Notes under the pieces: generated by a model
Databases searched by the model: none
What the model was told of the DNA's origin: nothing
Seen by the model: only the letters and a program-made list of their open reading frames with translations
Part shown: in pieces, positions 9,547 to 20,817 of the stretch
How positions within the stretch are numbered: position 1 is the stretch's first letter
Layout: each line of letters starts with the position of its first letter
Program-made: the position numbers and the translations under genes
NCBI GenBank assembly: GCA_009801085.1
Contig: VNWV01000003.1
Coordinates: forward strand, 3,472,001 to 3,536,000
DNA: 64,000 bases
Source: Lasiodiplodia sp. COLG20
Lineage: Eukaryota; Ascomycota; Dothideomycetes; Botryosphaeriales; Botryosphaeriaceae
Direction: 5' to 3'

Positions 9547-11333
9547 TTACTCAAGCAGTGGTACAACGACACCTCTACAATCTCCGAACCCGAACAGCCT
9601 CTCGCCCGTCTGAGCATCATGCACCCACCCCTGAATGTTTACCTCATCACCATCCTCCAGCCATGCCCTCGTCTGCCCGTTACCCACGTCGAATGGCTTG
9701 GTCCCATTGTATGACCGCTCAGCCAGGCAGCAGCGGCCAAAATCATCACTCTGCGAGATCCACCGTCAGTGTGACATCCACCCGAAAAAAGACGGTAGGA
9801 CAAGAATTCATGCACTCCCAAAGACATTCACATCCACCGAGACCAACCACGGAAACCCCACTCACCTCAAACATGCTCATCGTCCCCGTTCCAATCAAAT
9901 CCCCCGTCCCCACCGCGCTCCCGTTCCTCGTCTGATGCGCAACCAGCTGCGCGTGCGTCCAGTACGTCTGCCTGTACTCGGTCCTGCAAACCTCAAAAGC
10001 TGTGCCGCCACCTCCTGCTGCTGTTGCCTCGCTCTTGGTTAGCTTAAGATTCACCGAACATCTGATGTCGATGCACGGCAGATAGTTGCTTTTGCTGTCG
10101 CCGTTGTCATTTTCGGAGAGGTAATCGACGAAGGGCAACCGCGGTGTCATCTGGCGCGGCAGCCGCGCGGGCGCCAGTGCGTCGAGCGTGATGACCCACG
10201 GCGAGACGGTGACGCAGCCGGATTTGCCCAGGAAGGGACCTGTCGGGCCTGCAGATTCGGATGATTGGATGTCACGGGCTGTAGTTCAAAAAGGGAACCG
10301 AAGTTAACGAATGAGGACCAATATTGACTATGGTTGATCGAAAAGGTAAAGGGAAAGAAAGTGATGTCTATGTATCCCTTGAGGGAACTGATAGAAAGTA
10401 TTGGTAAAGGCAAAGCAAATGGGAAGCTGTGGTGAAGGAAATCATGTCTTCTACCACTCACCACTCCAGTCGTTCAACAGGACGAATCCGAAGACATATT
10501 CGTCAACTTCTTCAAGTTTGATGCGCTGTCCAATTTTTGAAGGCCTAGCGAGGTACACACCCAGCTCAAGCTCGAAGTCAAATTTCTTGGAGGCGCCAGC
10601 TTCGGCAGGCCCGTCGATCTGGAATTGCCCCGCCGTCACACCGGCGAAGCGGTAAACGGGCGTATCGGAGACGACGATATTGCGTGAGTTGCCATAGTAC
10701 CCCAGAGGCGAGTGATAGAATGGTGCACGGAATGGCGGCGGGTGGTTGAGGACATCGGCCATCTGCAAAGGAGAAAAAAAATTATAATGTGTTCTTGTTG
10801 GAAGCAAACTTTCCCTTCTCCTCATTTTCATATGTCTGCAATGAGTGACAATATAGTTTATTTTAGAAAAGGAAAAAGAAAACAAACCACTCACATTCTC
10901 CGCATGTCCTCGACTGGACACATAATCGGCATAATTAACCGTCTCCATGGGCAAATGATTGGTCACAGTGGCGGCAGGTAAAAAGGTACTCTCGAAACTT
11001 TTACGTAGTCCTTCATCTTTCCAGATATCTTGGATACGACTACGGACAGCTTTTCGCACGCCGGGAGATAGAGAGGCAAAGGCGTTGAGAGACTTTGCAT
11101 TTTCGAAGGCTGAGGTGGGATATCCACGAATGTTGGAAAAAGCACCAAGAGATGATAGAGCAGAGAGGTCAATGACGGTATTGTGGAGTCGTGTTGCTGG
11201 ACGAAGGCGGAATGCCTGCTATGGTGTCAGTATTTATATCTTAACGAACGGAGTAGATGCGATATTTTACCTCGTCGGGTGTCGAGATGATCCCAAAAGG
11301 GACATTCTCGACTGGGAATTGCTCCGCGCTCAT
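9547..11333 (-). CDS. Fumarylacetoacetase
   Basis: Five exons: 11333-11271, 11215-10895, 10762-10462, 10278-9866 and 9750-9547, giving 433 aa. The enzyme hydrolyses 4-fumarylacetoacetate to fumarate and acetoacetate, the last step of phenylalanine and tyrosine breakdown. Family landmarks are all present. They include DYVSSRGH, with Asp118 and the catalytic His125 spaced as in mammalian FAH; YGNSRNIVVS; the metal ligands in FELELG; and LNDWSARDIQ followed by GPFLGKS and TVSPWV. The C-terminus carries YNGTKPF, FLEDGDEV-like (WLEDGDEV) and FGFGDCRG-type motifs. The N-terminal part is divergent, so this may be a paralogue of the main pathway enzyme. The second exon has tandem acceptors (tagcag, 11220-11216), so an extra Gln may be included. 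A TATA-like element lies at 11388-11393. Confidence 0.93.
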
Positions 11334-11387
11334 CTTTTAGAAGTGTGAGGGTGCAAACCTCTTTCCTTTTCAATCTCTTGGACAGGG

Positions 11388-11393
11388 TATATA
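11388..11393 (-). promoter_or_regulatory. TATA-like element of the fumarylacetoacetase gene
   Basis: TATATA lies about 55 bases before the ATG at 11333. This would place the transcription start close to the start codon. Confidence 0.35.
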
Positions 11394-12258
11394 GAAAATT
11401 TCGGGCTGCGTTCTTCTAGCCCCGATTGCATGGATGAATCTCGCTGAAGTCACTTGGTAGTCCCGTGAGATTGTTATCAGAATAGAAAAGAAGTCCACTT
11501 TCCCTTTACCAAGGTAGATGATTTAAAGGAACTTCAATAGCAAAGTATTTGTACGGACACCAAGTACTTCTTGTACCAATGTCCCGTTCCGCAGCTCCTC
11601 GGTCCCCCGCGTTAACGGGACCGGGATGTGGGCCACCACACGGGCCCGCTTCCCGCGCGCACGTTCATTCAAGACGGCAATCCACCCTCTCCGAGTCAGG
11701 AATTCAAAACAGAGATGACAGAGTAGACGAAGCATACAAGAAAAGTGATGGAGGTGTTCTTCGGCCGGATACCAGAAATGAGAAAGCCCTCCGGTGCACA
11801 TGTGGCCCAGTGACCAACTGTGATTGGGTGAACAATAGCACCGTGAAATAGGCTCATCCTCCGATCGCCCGCCATGCGAGAGCGGGGAAGGACAGTGCTT
11901 TAGCGATGCAGCTCGGGGGACCCTGTCGCACGTCTTGATATCACACAACCAATAGTAAAGATTAAATTCGCTTATAAGGGGGAAGGGCGGGCTGAATAAT
12001 GGTGTGAGGCAAGTACCACACGATTATTGATCAGTGGAGCAAGGCACTAACATAGTTGAATATAAAACCCTTGAGTAGATGAACGGTCTTTAGGTATCTT
12101 TTTCCATATAAGTAAAGCACCAAATGAGCAAAAGTAAAAGGCCCTGCGCACGGATTTCCGGCGCCCTTTACACCAAGATCAGCCATAGAACAAAGCAGGC
12201 AACAGCCAGAGCAGTCTCACAAGGCAAAATTATTCCCGAGATGCGATTTCTCCAAAAG

Positions 12259-12276
12259 AAAAAAAAAAAAAAAAAA
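12259..12276 (+). repeat. Poly-A run of 18 bases
   Basis: This homopolymer lies in a gene-free stretch downstream of the oxalate decarboxylase gene. It could be a simple slippage tract. No retroelement boundary or target-site duplication is visible around it. Confidence 0.8.
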
Positions 12277-12878
12277 GACGCGGAAGAATCGGCATGGTAG
12301 AAGTGAGACGTCAGCATCGTGCATACAGAGGGGTATCACAGCCGAAGGCTAGCGCGGAGAACGGCAAGGTTCTAGAACAAGGGGTAAAGTCTGCCTCAGC
12401 AATTCATTTGCTTGCTAAGGAGCAGCATCTGCGGGCAGTATCTAGAAGCCATCGTTCTGATACGAATGTGATTCCACATTTTCTCCCGGACGATTATCTT
12501 CGGCTACCCATGGCACGAGCCAAGAACAAAAGTCACGCCAGGTTTCGGCTGTAGTACCCGACTGTAGGTACGACCTCATCGAGGGATGCAGGGTATATGC
12601 AGTAAGACGGGAAGAGCCATGACAAGGGGGAGGCGGATGGATGATTCCAAACGAGCGCTGTGACGCAATTCTCCATTATTTTTTTTTGTCTTACATGTTC
12701 ACTGATTACAACATCGAACAATGATGCATTGTGAAAGCGCAAAGTCAGGTCAGATGCTGTAGAACACAATGCTGTGTCTGCATTAGGTAGCCGGAGAAAT
12801 TGGCGCAAGATACGGTGCGCAATAAGCGTTGCATTATTCAGATAGCTTGACTCATTAATGGTGCATTACATGATCTCT

Positions 12879-14405
12879 TCAGGACGAATCTCCCGACACA
12901 ACAATCTCCTTCTCCTTCGGAATGGCGTCGATCGTCTCATTGGACAGGTTCAGGGTATCGATGACAATCTGATGCGGGGTGAGGGCGAGCCACTGGCTCA
13001 AGCTCATGTCGGAGAAGTGGTCGGCCTGCAGGACCTCGAGCAGAATCACGTCATCGTCGCCGACGTTCTCGATGTAGTGCGAGTTGGACTTGGGGAAGTA
13101 GCCGACGTCGCCGGCGTGGTAGTCGAAGGTGGTGGCGACGTCGGGCGGGGTGAACAGGGTGGCACGGGCGGTGCCGGCGATGAAGAAGGACCACTCGTCG
13201 GAGCTCGGGTGCCAGTGCACCTCGCGCAGGGCGCCGGGCTTGATGGTGACGAGGGCGGCGCTGAAGTTGGGGGCGGCCGGGAAGGTCAGCGGGTCGACGA
13301 TCTTGACGCTGCCGCCAGGCACCTCGTGTGCCTCCTGCTCTGAGAAGTGGTACGTGTAGCTGGCCGCGCCCGACAGCACGCCCGCCGACCCAGTCACGTT
13401 CTGCTCCTCGATGTCCTTGGGCGCCGGCGTGCCCGGGAAGATGAACAGCTCGCCCTCCGGGATGTCGTCAAAAGCAGAAGTGTCGACGTGCAGGTTCTTG
13501 GCCAGGATCTCTTTCTGCAATCCATGTCAGTATGAGATCAATTGCTAATTGAGACGGGGTTGCCTACGGGATTGTGAGCGAAGATTTCCGAGGCGAGGAA
13601 AGTGTTGTCTTCGGAGAAGCTTCCGTCATCGAAGACGAGCATGAACTCGGCGCCGCCGTCGAGGGCCTGGATCGAGTGCGGGATGCCCCTGACAATTGTT
13701 AGCGCTGCGCAGAAGGTCACCGGAAAGCAATCAACCACTTACGGAGGGAAGAACCAGACGTCACCCTTACTGACATCATCCACAAACGACTTTCCGTCCT
13801 CTTGCACGGCCTGCCATGGTCAGTACAAGCACTTTCAGAAGGCGATCCAATGATCATACCTGAACGCGGACGGTGCCATTGAGCATCAGCGCCCACTCGC
13901 CAGCCACATGCCAATGCAGCTCACGGTAGCCACCAGGCTCGAGTCGCATGTCGACGCCCGCCATGGCCGTGGCATCGGGCAGAACATTCAAGTTCTGCTG
14001 CCTCGACCATCCGGCGCCCTCCTTCCCGAGCTTCGCGTGGCTGAGCCCCATGCTCCACTGCGCGTTGATGGTCTGGCCATGGTCGGTGCCGGGCGGCGCG
14101 AGCTTGTCGCTGTTCTGCCTGTCAACCTCCGGGTTGCGCGGGCCCGGGTCGGTGCCGCCCTTGGTGCCGCGGATGGGCTGCGGGTTCTCGATGTCGGAGA
14201 AGTCCAGGAAGGTTCCCAGGTCCGCATCGTTGGTCTGCCCCGGCGCCAGCTCGTACTGCACGTTCGTCGTGTCCTCATCCGTTAGGATGTTGGACGGGTT
14301 GTAGCCCTGCAGATCCGTGGAGCCGCGCAATGGGTCCACTGCGGGTGCCCCGTGGACGGTGCGAAGCGCAGAGAGACCGAGCAGGAGCGAGAGAGACTGA
14401 ACCAT
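12879..14405 (-). CDS. Oxalate decarboxylase (secreted bicupin)
   Basis: Four exons: 14405-13860, 13810-13743, 13688-13568 and 13514-12879, giving 456 aa with a signal peptide ([19 protein letters not shown]). It converts oxalate to formate and CO2 using Mn in each of two cupin domains. In cupin 1 the metal ligands are His164, His166 and Glu170 ([10 protein letters not shown]) and His209 (GIPHS). In cupin 2 they are His345, His347 and Glu352 (HWHPSSDEW) and His391 (SNSHYIEN). The flexible lid after cupin 1 reads SEDNT (Glu231), matching the SENST lid of decarboxylases rather than oxidases, which supports decarboxylase activity. Secretion suggests removal of oxalate outside the cell, for pH control or when growing on plant material. 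A TATA box lies at 14485-14491, 80 bases before the start. Confidence 0.94.
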
Positions 14406-16735
14406 TGTTCCCAATTGACAGGAAAACAAGCACTGACGAGGGCTGAGGGTTGGAAAGGAGGTGTTCGGGTTGGAATCGCCCGGACTTTATAGGTAGACGC
14501 GGAGTCGGCGCAAGACGCGAATAGCGGTGTCTACGCGTGTGCGTATGACCTGGCTCGAATTGCTTCCCCTCACCATCCCGCCCTTGACGAGTGCTGTCTC
14601 CACTGTGCCAAGGTGATCAAGTGCTGAGATCTGCATTGGAGCATCGGGATCAAGGGTGATTACCTTGGCCGTTGATAGAGGCCAAGCTGCCCGTGCTCTC
14701 TCTCACTCCTGCAGGGATTACATTTCTGTAAGACATATGAGTAAAAGAAAAACGTGGGGGATAGCAATGGCACCAGGCTCATGGTCCGTGATTGATGACG
14801 TTGGAAGCCTTGCCTGACCGGCGGCAACTTTCCGCTTTCAAATCTGCGGCCGAGGGAAACGTACCGTCCTTGCATGGACTCCCATGTACGGGCGGGGGAC
14901 GGGTGAATGGGAGCTGCTGCACGAATTCTCTTCCTGTTGTATTGCTCTTGCTCCTCGTAGGTGGAATCTGGACTGCACTTTCGGAGCCTGGCTGTGATGA
15001 GATAGGGCGCCGGGCCTAGACGGAAACTGCGAGCTGACGGCCATGGTGGAGAATGATGGTGCCTTCGCGGTAATGACATAGGCAACCCATCCCGGCGGCC
15101 ACGATGCGGGGAAGGCTGGTCAGCGCATTGCCGGCGACGAAGTGATTCGTCCACGCCCGAGCTATCCCTGGCAGTGATCCAGGGCAGAGCGAGAGTTTGT
15201 AGCCAATGCGATACCGCGGAAATGGGCGCCGAATTTGCTTTCGTGAAAGTGATGCGGAAGCAGACGACGTTGGCGCGGCGCCTTATCTGACGAAGCTTGA
15301 ACAGGCAGCTCCGCTTCGGTGGAGCTTGGGGTGGCTTGGGCGAACGCTTGTCGAAGCTTGTCCAGGGGGCGGGGCGCGTCCTCCACATCTCTCATTCGCA
15401 GCCCGTTCCGGCCCGCTCGGGACAATGTACGCCTCGGGCAGTGGCGTCCGCCAACTCGACCGCGCTGTTTATTACCCTCAGTCCAGAACCTACATGAAGG
15501 GTCTCGTGGCAGCGGCGACAAGAGCCGCCTCGGTTCGTGATTCTCGCTGTGACCTCGCAGTAAGCAGCCATGACCTGCAGAAATCACGCTGCAATACGAT
15601 CCCTGATTGGCAGACTCGGCCAGCACCACCCGACGCTGCGTAAGCTGTCTCATTCGGCACTGGCTCACACCTAAGCCCGTGCCTGATGACACCACAACAC
15701 CGGCCTTTCTGGTCTTGTTGCCGGAGTTCCGTGGATAAAGCGGCATCTCTACCCTGGCCTCGCGCGAAGCCACCGTCGTTGCGGATTGAGACACTAATAT
15801 TCTCTCCCTAAGCGACCATGTCGTGATGGCTGCTCGGATGCACGCACTACGAAGCTGCAGAGTACAAGAGATAAGACGTGAAGGTCATGAAAAGAAACTA
15901 TCTTTTATTGTCTTGGTGCTGTAGTACGAGCCTTTTCTTTTCGGAGTTACTAGACCGCCCCGAGGCTACCAACCTTATATCCGGCCAGATGGTGTCGGCA
16001 TTAGTACGTCGCCGCCGCCATTGGCTCCCAAAATAGTCTGAATCCACAGACGTGCATTGTCCGTATAGATGAGTGGGACTACATCACTTCGTTCTCCACA
16101 AGTCCATCGTATTCCACGGGCCCAGATAAACACTTTCCTACACACATCCTGGAGCTTGGAACAAGTAGGTGCCTCGGGCCGCGATGCTACGTCAGAGACC
16201 AAACCTTAAAGGTGCAGCTCCCCCTGTCGACCGTACCTCCCTACTTCAATCACCCAGACATTATCCTGTTTATTTAGCTTGGCTGTCCCCGATCCAGCCA
16301 CGGAAATGGCCCGTTGACGATCTCCCAGTTCGCCTGATGCACCCTTCTGGCTTACGCCTTGCAAGTTCCACTTGTATGTTTGAGGTAGTCATCCCATTTT
16401 TAATATTCTTCTACGCTTGGCATTATGCGCCCTCGGCCAACCACCAACCCTCATCCCGTTCGTCATATGTACCCGTAACATTATACTTTATTTTGGCAGA
16501 AAATGAAAGGAGAAATGCCCCGAATAGACCAAGGGGGGGCAGGGAAGGAAAAGTAAAAATGAAATCGAACGCCTCCCCAAAAAAAAGATGCGCCAATATC
16601 AGAGGATATCTCTCTGCAGCATATCGAGCGTTTGCGAAGCCGAAACAGAGAAAACCGGAATCCCTCCCTTGGCGATGTCGCCGAAAAACGAAGTAGGAGA
16701 TCATCTATACAGGAGAATTTTTGACCCACGCAGGC
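14406..16735. other. Gene-free region between oxalate decarboxylase and DUF3405 genes
   Basis: This includes the oxalate decarboxylase promoter (TATA box at 14485-14491) and the 3' flank of the DUF3405 gene. Open frames of up to about 240 codons at 14660-15794 overlap on both strands. They have no recognisable motif, conserved start or splice pattern, so I treat them as chance frames in GC-rich DNA. I see no repeat or RNA gene. Confidence 0.5.
14485..14491 (-). promoter_or_regulatory. TATA box of oxalate decarboxylase
   Basis: On the minus strand the sequence reads TATAAAG, about 80 bases before the ATG at 14405. This is typical of strongly inducible fungal genes. Confidence 0.5.
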
Positions 16736-19453
16736 TTAATCCGCGTGCTCAAACACCAAATCAACCTGCTTAACCGGATGCAGCAGCATAGCGGGGAGAC
16801 ACATACGTCCCTCGCCCCACACCTCTTCCGCCTCACCGCCATCATTGTCAACAACGTACCCCATCCACCTCTTCCACAAGTTGGGCGCGAAGCCCGAGTT
16901 GTAGTACCACGTGGTACCGCGGAAGTTGTGCTGGCGTTCGTCCGAGAAGACGGACAAGCGGGCCCCGCCCGCCGCACCGTTGCGCCCGTTGTTCATGATG
17001 GCAGCGAGGTAATCCGTCGGCCAGCGGCGGTCGATGAAGACGGGGTGAGGTGCATACACTGCCTTCAACCCGTGGTGCAACGCGCACGACGGCGGCCACA
17101 TCTCCGAGAACATGGTGCGCTTGCGGAGCGACGTCTCGCGGTGCATAATCTTCAGCAGTCGCTTTGAGAGACGCGTTGCCGTGATGATGGCCGTGCGCCG
17201 CGGCGGCTTGCGCTCTGACACGTTGTAGCCTGTCACGTCGTCGGCCAGGATCCAGTTGGTGCGGTCCGGGTCGAACATGGGGTTAAATGTGATCAGGTCC
17301 GCATCTTCGCCCACACCCCATTCGTATTTGTCCTTGGTGATGTCGGGCACTTCAGGATCATCCTGCGTATCCATCTCGTCGTCTGCTGGGGGCTCGGGTC
17401 CCCAGATGAGCTTCTCCGGCTTCTGGACGGCCTGCGCTTTGATGTCGTCTGGAACGTTGGGGTCATCCTTGGCCATCTCAGCCCACATATTGCTCTTCGA
17501 AGCTGTGCCGTGTTCCGTCTGGACGCGGACCATGTGCTTGAAGTCATCCCAAGAACCATGTTCACGCGGAACGTAGAAGCGAGAGTTGCGCTCCCAAAGG
17601 CCCTTACGCGGTTGCTTCTTAGCCCATTCCGAGACCTTGGAGAATAGATGGTAAAAGTGACCAGTGTAGCGCACATCCATCTCCCAATGCCAAAAGAAAT
17701 CGTACTCGGGATGCATATGAGCAAAGTGTTGCACAGGCAGGAAGCTAGAGCGGTATGCACCATACACGGGAAGATTGCGGTAGTTGCTCTCCGCCAAACC
17801 TCCGTAGATGAGACTCATTTGGCGCTCAGTCCAGAGCGTGCCCATGCCACGGAATTCCTCAGGGAGCGAGTCGTTGAGTACGCGTTGATACGTCTCCTCA
17901 TCAGACCAGATCGGGGTGTCATTGTCCTTGAAGTGGATCAAGAAATGAACTTCATACTCGCCGCCAGAGTTGACGGCAAGCTCGGTGATAATGGCACGCA
18001 GGTAGAACAAGTCCTCATCGTCGTATTGGTAGTCGTGCCATGTCCGGATAATGACAGCAGTGCGCGGCAGCAGCTTCCTTGCTTGCTTCGAGCTTCCGGA
18101 TGTCTGAGAAGTGGCACCGACCGGTTTGAACGGCGTCGTCTCACCGTCTTCCAAGAAGGCGTCCTTTGCAGGCGTATCGATCGTGGACTTCGACCCAGAA
18201 GAGGTATCAACAGGCTTGAAGCGCGTTGCGCCCTCGTCATTTCCATGAGGCACTGGTGGGGCGGGGTCATCCATCTGGGGGTCCCTAGCCTCAACCTTCT
18301 TTGCAGCTTCCTCCACCTTGAGCTCGTCATAGCCGTCGAAGTAAAGATGGCTGAGTCCATTGCCAATCGGTAGTCCACGGGGCTTGAAGCGGTGTTCATT
18401 GGCCCTGGCGCAACGGCTCTGGACGTCGGCCCATCTGACGTTTCTGAAATCAACCTGGTCGTCGTCTTGCCAGACCTGTTCGGCACCTTCTCGATCGCCT
18501 TCCATTCCAGCACCACTACCACCGTATTTACGGCTGTATCCCAAGCCATACGGTCCAAGGCGTCCGAAACGCTCAAAGCAGACGTCGTCGCGGAGTTCAA
18601 AAATTTCAAAGGATCCCATGACGTTATCCGGGGTGCCGTTCACGATACCGGGATAGACACGCATCTGGGGCATGCGCGCCGACTTCTTCTCGTCTAGAAA
18701 ACACGGAACGACCTCAGCGCCGTACTTGTCCTTGTATTCGGCCGACTTGTAGTCCGGGTAGGGGTTGAAAAGCTGCATGGGCGGGAGGCCGTGGTCCTTT
18801 GAACGCTCGTCCTCGTAGCTCCAGCCGTCACCGCCCGTCTCGCCGCGCTTCAAAAGGCTACCATCCTCGTTGCGCGAGCCGAGCAGCTCAGACGCGTTGA
18901 AGCCTTCTCCAGGGTATTCGGGGACGTTTTCTGCGCGCGGCACCAGAGTGCGGAGGCCGCCATGGTAGCGTTTCAGGAAGGGAAACGACTCCCAGGCGGC
19001 GGGCGGCGGGGGCTCCTTGCTCACGGCCTCGCCTGTCTCCAGGGCAATGTGGCTCCTCCTTCCCATGGCGCTTAGCCAGATGATGAAAAATATGACGGTA
19101 CTGCCGAGGGCCAGGGCGAACCAGCGGCTGAAGCGCCGGCGGCCGACGCGATGCGAGTAGTAGTGTGAGGACGAGGTGTAGTTGGGCGGGTGCGGCGCAG
19201 ACATTGAAGCTTTGCGGGCGCGCGAATCGGAGCGGTTCCGGTAGAACTGAGCAGAGGTGGTGGTGCCCTGCATGGTGCCGGGACGTGAGGCATATGCGGA
19301 TGGTGAGGAATCGGAGTCCTGGTAATCAAGACTGTCGATGGAGCGGCGCTTTTCGACGTCGTCGTCGGAATCAATGTAGCTGTTTCCACCAGGCAGCGGG
19401 TCGTAGGGCTGCAAGGTCCGCTTCGCGTTGCGGATGGGGTTGAGGGAGGGCAT
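16736..19453 (-). CDS. DUF3405 family type II membrane protein
   Basis: A single-exon gene of 905 aa from the ATG at 19453 (MPSLNPIRN); the frame extends five codons upstream only to a non-ATG codon. A basic, Ser-rich N-terminal tail of about 108 residues precedes one membrane span (about 110-130, LALGSTVIFFIIWLSAMG), so the C-terminal part should face the Golgi lumen. The catalytic-looking region carries the DUF3405 signature: AVIIRTWHDYQYDDEDLFYLR, split here as AVIIRTWHDYQ then YDDEDLFYLR, VHFLIHFKD, YRSSFLPVQHF and FFWHWEMDVRYTGH. The EMDVR segment resembles an acidic, metal-binding DxD-type site. DUF3405 proteins are thought of as glycosyltransferase-like, but no reaction is established to my knowledge. 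The linker around 400-460 is low-complexity. No introns are needed to keep the frame. Confidence 0.88.
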   Translation of the reverse strand: MPSLNPIRNAKRTLQPYDPLPGGNSYIDSDDDVEKRRSIDSLDYQDSDSSPSAYASRPGTMQGTTTSAQFYRNRSDSRARKASMSAPHPPNYTSSSHYYSHRVGRRRFSRWFALALGSTVIFFIIWLSAMGRRSHIALETGEAVSKEPPPPAAWESFPFLKRYHGGLRTLVPRAENVPEYPGEGFNASELLGSRNEDGSLLKRGETGGDGWSYEDERSKDHGLPPMQLFNPYPDYKSAEYKDKYGAEVVPCFLDEKKSARMPQMRVYPGIVNGTPDNVMGSFEIFELRDDVCFERFGRLGPYGLGYSRKYGGSGAGMEGDREGAEQVWQDDDQVDFRNVRWADVQSRCARANEHRFKPRGLPIGNGLSHLYFDGYDELKVEEAAKKVEARDPQMDDPAPPVPHGNDEGATRFKPVDTSSGSKSTIDTPAKDAFLEDGETTPFKPVGATSQTSGSSKQARKLLPRTAVIIRTWHDYQYDDEDLFYLRAIITELAVNSGGEYEVHFLIHFKDNDTPIWSDEETYQRVLNDSLPEEFRGMGTLWTERQMSLIYGGLAESNYRNLPVYGAYRSSFLPVQHFAHMHPEYDFFWHWEMDVRYTGHFYHLFSKVSEWAKKQPRKGLWERNSRFYVPREHGSWDDFKHMVRVQTEHGTASKSNMWAEMAKDDPNVPDDIKAQAVQKPEKLIWGPEPPADDEMDTQDDPEVPDITKDKYEWGVGEDADLITFNPMFDPDRTNWILADDVTGYNVSERKPPRRTAIITATRLSKRLLKIMHRETSLRKRTMFSEMWPPSCALHHGLKAVYAPHPVFIDRRWPTDYLAAIMNNGRNGAAGGARLSVFSDERQHNFRGTTWYYNSGFAPNLWKRWMGYVVDNDGGEAEEVWGEGRMCLPAMLLHPVKQVDLVFEHAD

Positions 19454-20136
19454 TATCTTCGTAGGCACATTAGAGGGAGGAGGGAGGAACAGGAGCAGTG
19501 GCGCGCGGCGCGTAAAAGAAGTTGTTTCGGATAGGAGGCGGGTTGCGGCGTAGATGGCGGCGGAGCTCTAGCGAGACGGATCCAGAACCCTGGCAGCGTA
19601 ACGTTGGCGCCGAGCAACTTCAACGTGCAGATTCAGCCTCCACGAAGGCACAATGCGCGCGCGTGGGAAAGCGATTTGGGGAAGCGCAGGCGCGGGGACT
19701 TGCAATGAGGATGTTTGGTGTTTGTCACAGGCTAATCCGCGTGGAGAAACGTCGTCAGTGGTCTCGTGCTGCGAACCCCGGTCGTGGTCCTAGCGCCGCC
19801 CAAGAGCCGCTTCCTGCGCGTTGTTGGCGAGGAAACCGCCCTTGTCTCCAGCCCATCTGCACCTAGTTCCATCCTGAGCCCGCGTGGCTCCCACCCATTG
19901 CTCTGCTAGAGTCTGCCAGCAATCAAGCTTATTCACCTGTTCCACTTGTAGTCTGCACGTTAAACCCTCTGGGACCACAGCGACCAGCGTTACCCGGGGC
20001 AAAGGCGCGTAATACCCTCTCTGCCAAGGTCCATTTCGGCCTACATTAAGCATATCTGCTGCGCTAGACATGGTTCCTGTCCTGAACACCTCCCACCGCT
20101 TTTGCTCGAGGAATAACCTACCATCAATACCACCCA
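19454..20136. other. Intergenic region upstream of DUF3405 gene
   Basis: This should contain the promoter of the DUF3405 gene and the 3' flank of the lysine-rich protein gene. It is GC-rich near 19500-19700 and contains no open frame that I can support. Confidence 0.55.
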
Positions 20137-20817
20137 CTAGAACTGCAGATAGTCCGTCCTCTGCTTCTTTCGCTGACCTCCATTGCTCTCAGCCTCTTTG
20201 ATGCGTGCGCTCTTACGCGTACCTTCTCGCGGCACCTTCTCTTTTGGCTTGTTCTCCTTCCTAGGCCGTCCTGGGTTCTTTTTTCCATTCACCTTTGGCG
20301 TATCTTTCTCCTCAATTGGAGTCTGTTTCCCACCCTTTTTTCCCTTGGACTCCTTCTCTTCTTCTTTTTTCCTCGGCTGGGTCTCCTTCTTGCCCGCCTT
20401 GGCCCGCTTCGCGTTTCCCTTCTCGTCCGCTACCTCTTCTTCGGCCTCTCCGTGCTCAACTTTGTTCACTTCACGCTGTCTCTTCTTGCCGGGCTTCTCC
20501 TCAGGCGTACCCTTCCGCGGCTCATTCTTGGATCCAGGCTCGTTTTCGTAGTCTCCGCCCCTCTTCTCGTATTCTTTAGAAAGCTTTGCAGACTGGATGC
20601 TGTCAGCTTCAGCTGCATCCAGCATGGGCTACGGAGCAAGCACCTTCCAGGCGGACCACTGGCCCTTCCCACTGCCATCTTTGTTCGTTTCATTCTGAAC
20701 CTCTGCAGAAATCATCAGCCGGGCACGTTTGATCTAAATTGATGCCAGCTCTGGCGCACCATTCTTGACTTTTTCGCGCAACTTAGGATCTGTAGGCTTT
20801 CCCTTCGAGGAAGGCAT
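20137..20817 (-). CDS. Conserved fungal lysine-rich nuclear-type protein with AT-hook-like motif
   Basis: Three exons: 20817-20760, 20702-20644 and 20592-20137, with introns of 57 and 51 nt, giving 190 aa. The first two exons are very short and are recognised by the conserved fungal N-terminus MPSSKGKPTDPKLREKVK, followed by NETNKDGSGKGQWSAWK and then KLSKEYEKRGGDYENEPGSK. These motifs recur in small uncharacterised proteins of many filamentous ascomycetes. The rest is a Lys/Glu-rich tail with an AT-hook-like core (NPGRPRKENK) and several nuclear-localisation-like clusters (KKRQR, RKSARIK). DNA or chromatin binding is a reasonable inference but not shown. An annotation that starts at the long open frame alone (20625) would miss the conserved N-terminus and translate part of intron 2. 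Confidence 0.82.

Larger units (their letters stand above)
11334..12878. other. Intergenic region (FAH promoter, 3' flank of oxalate decarboxylase)
   Basis: No gene is supported. A TATATA element at 11388-11393 precedes the FAH gene. An uninterrupted run of 18 A lies at 12259-12276. The minus-strand open frame at 11523-11948 starts without ATG and resembles nothing known to me. The part from about 11950 to 12850 is moderately AT-rich. Confidence 0.55.

Noticed and set aside
14660..15794. Overlapping 210-242 codon frames on both strands
   Set aside because: No conserved motif, no consistent codon use and no splice pattern that would make a longer protein.
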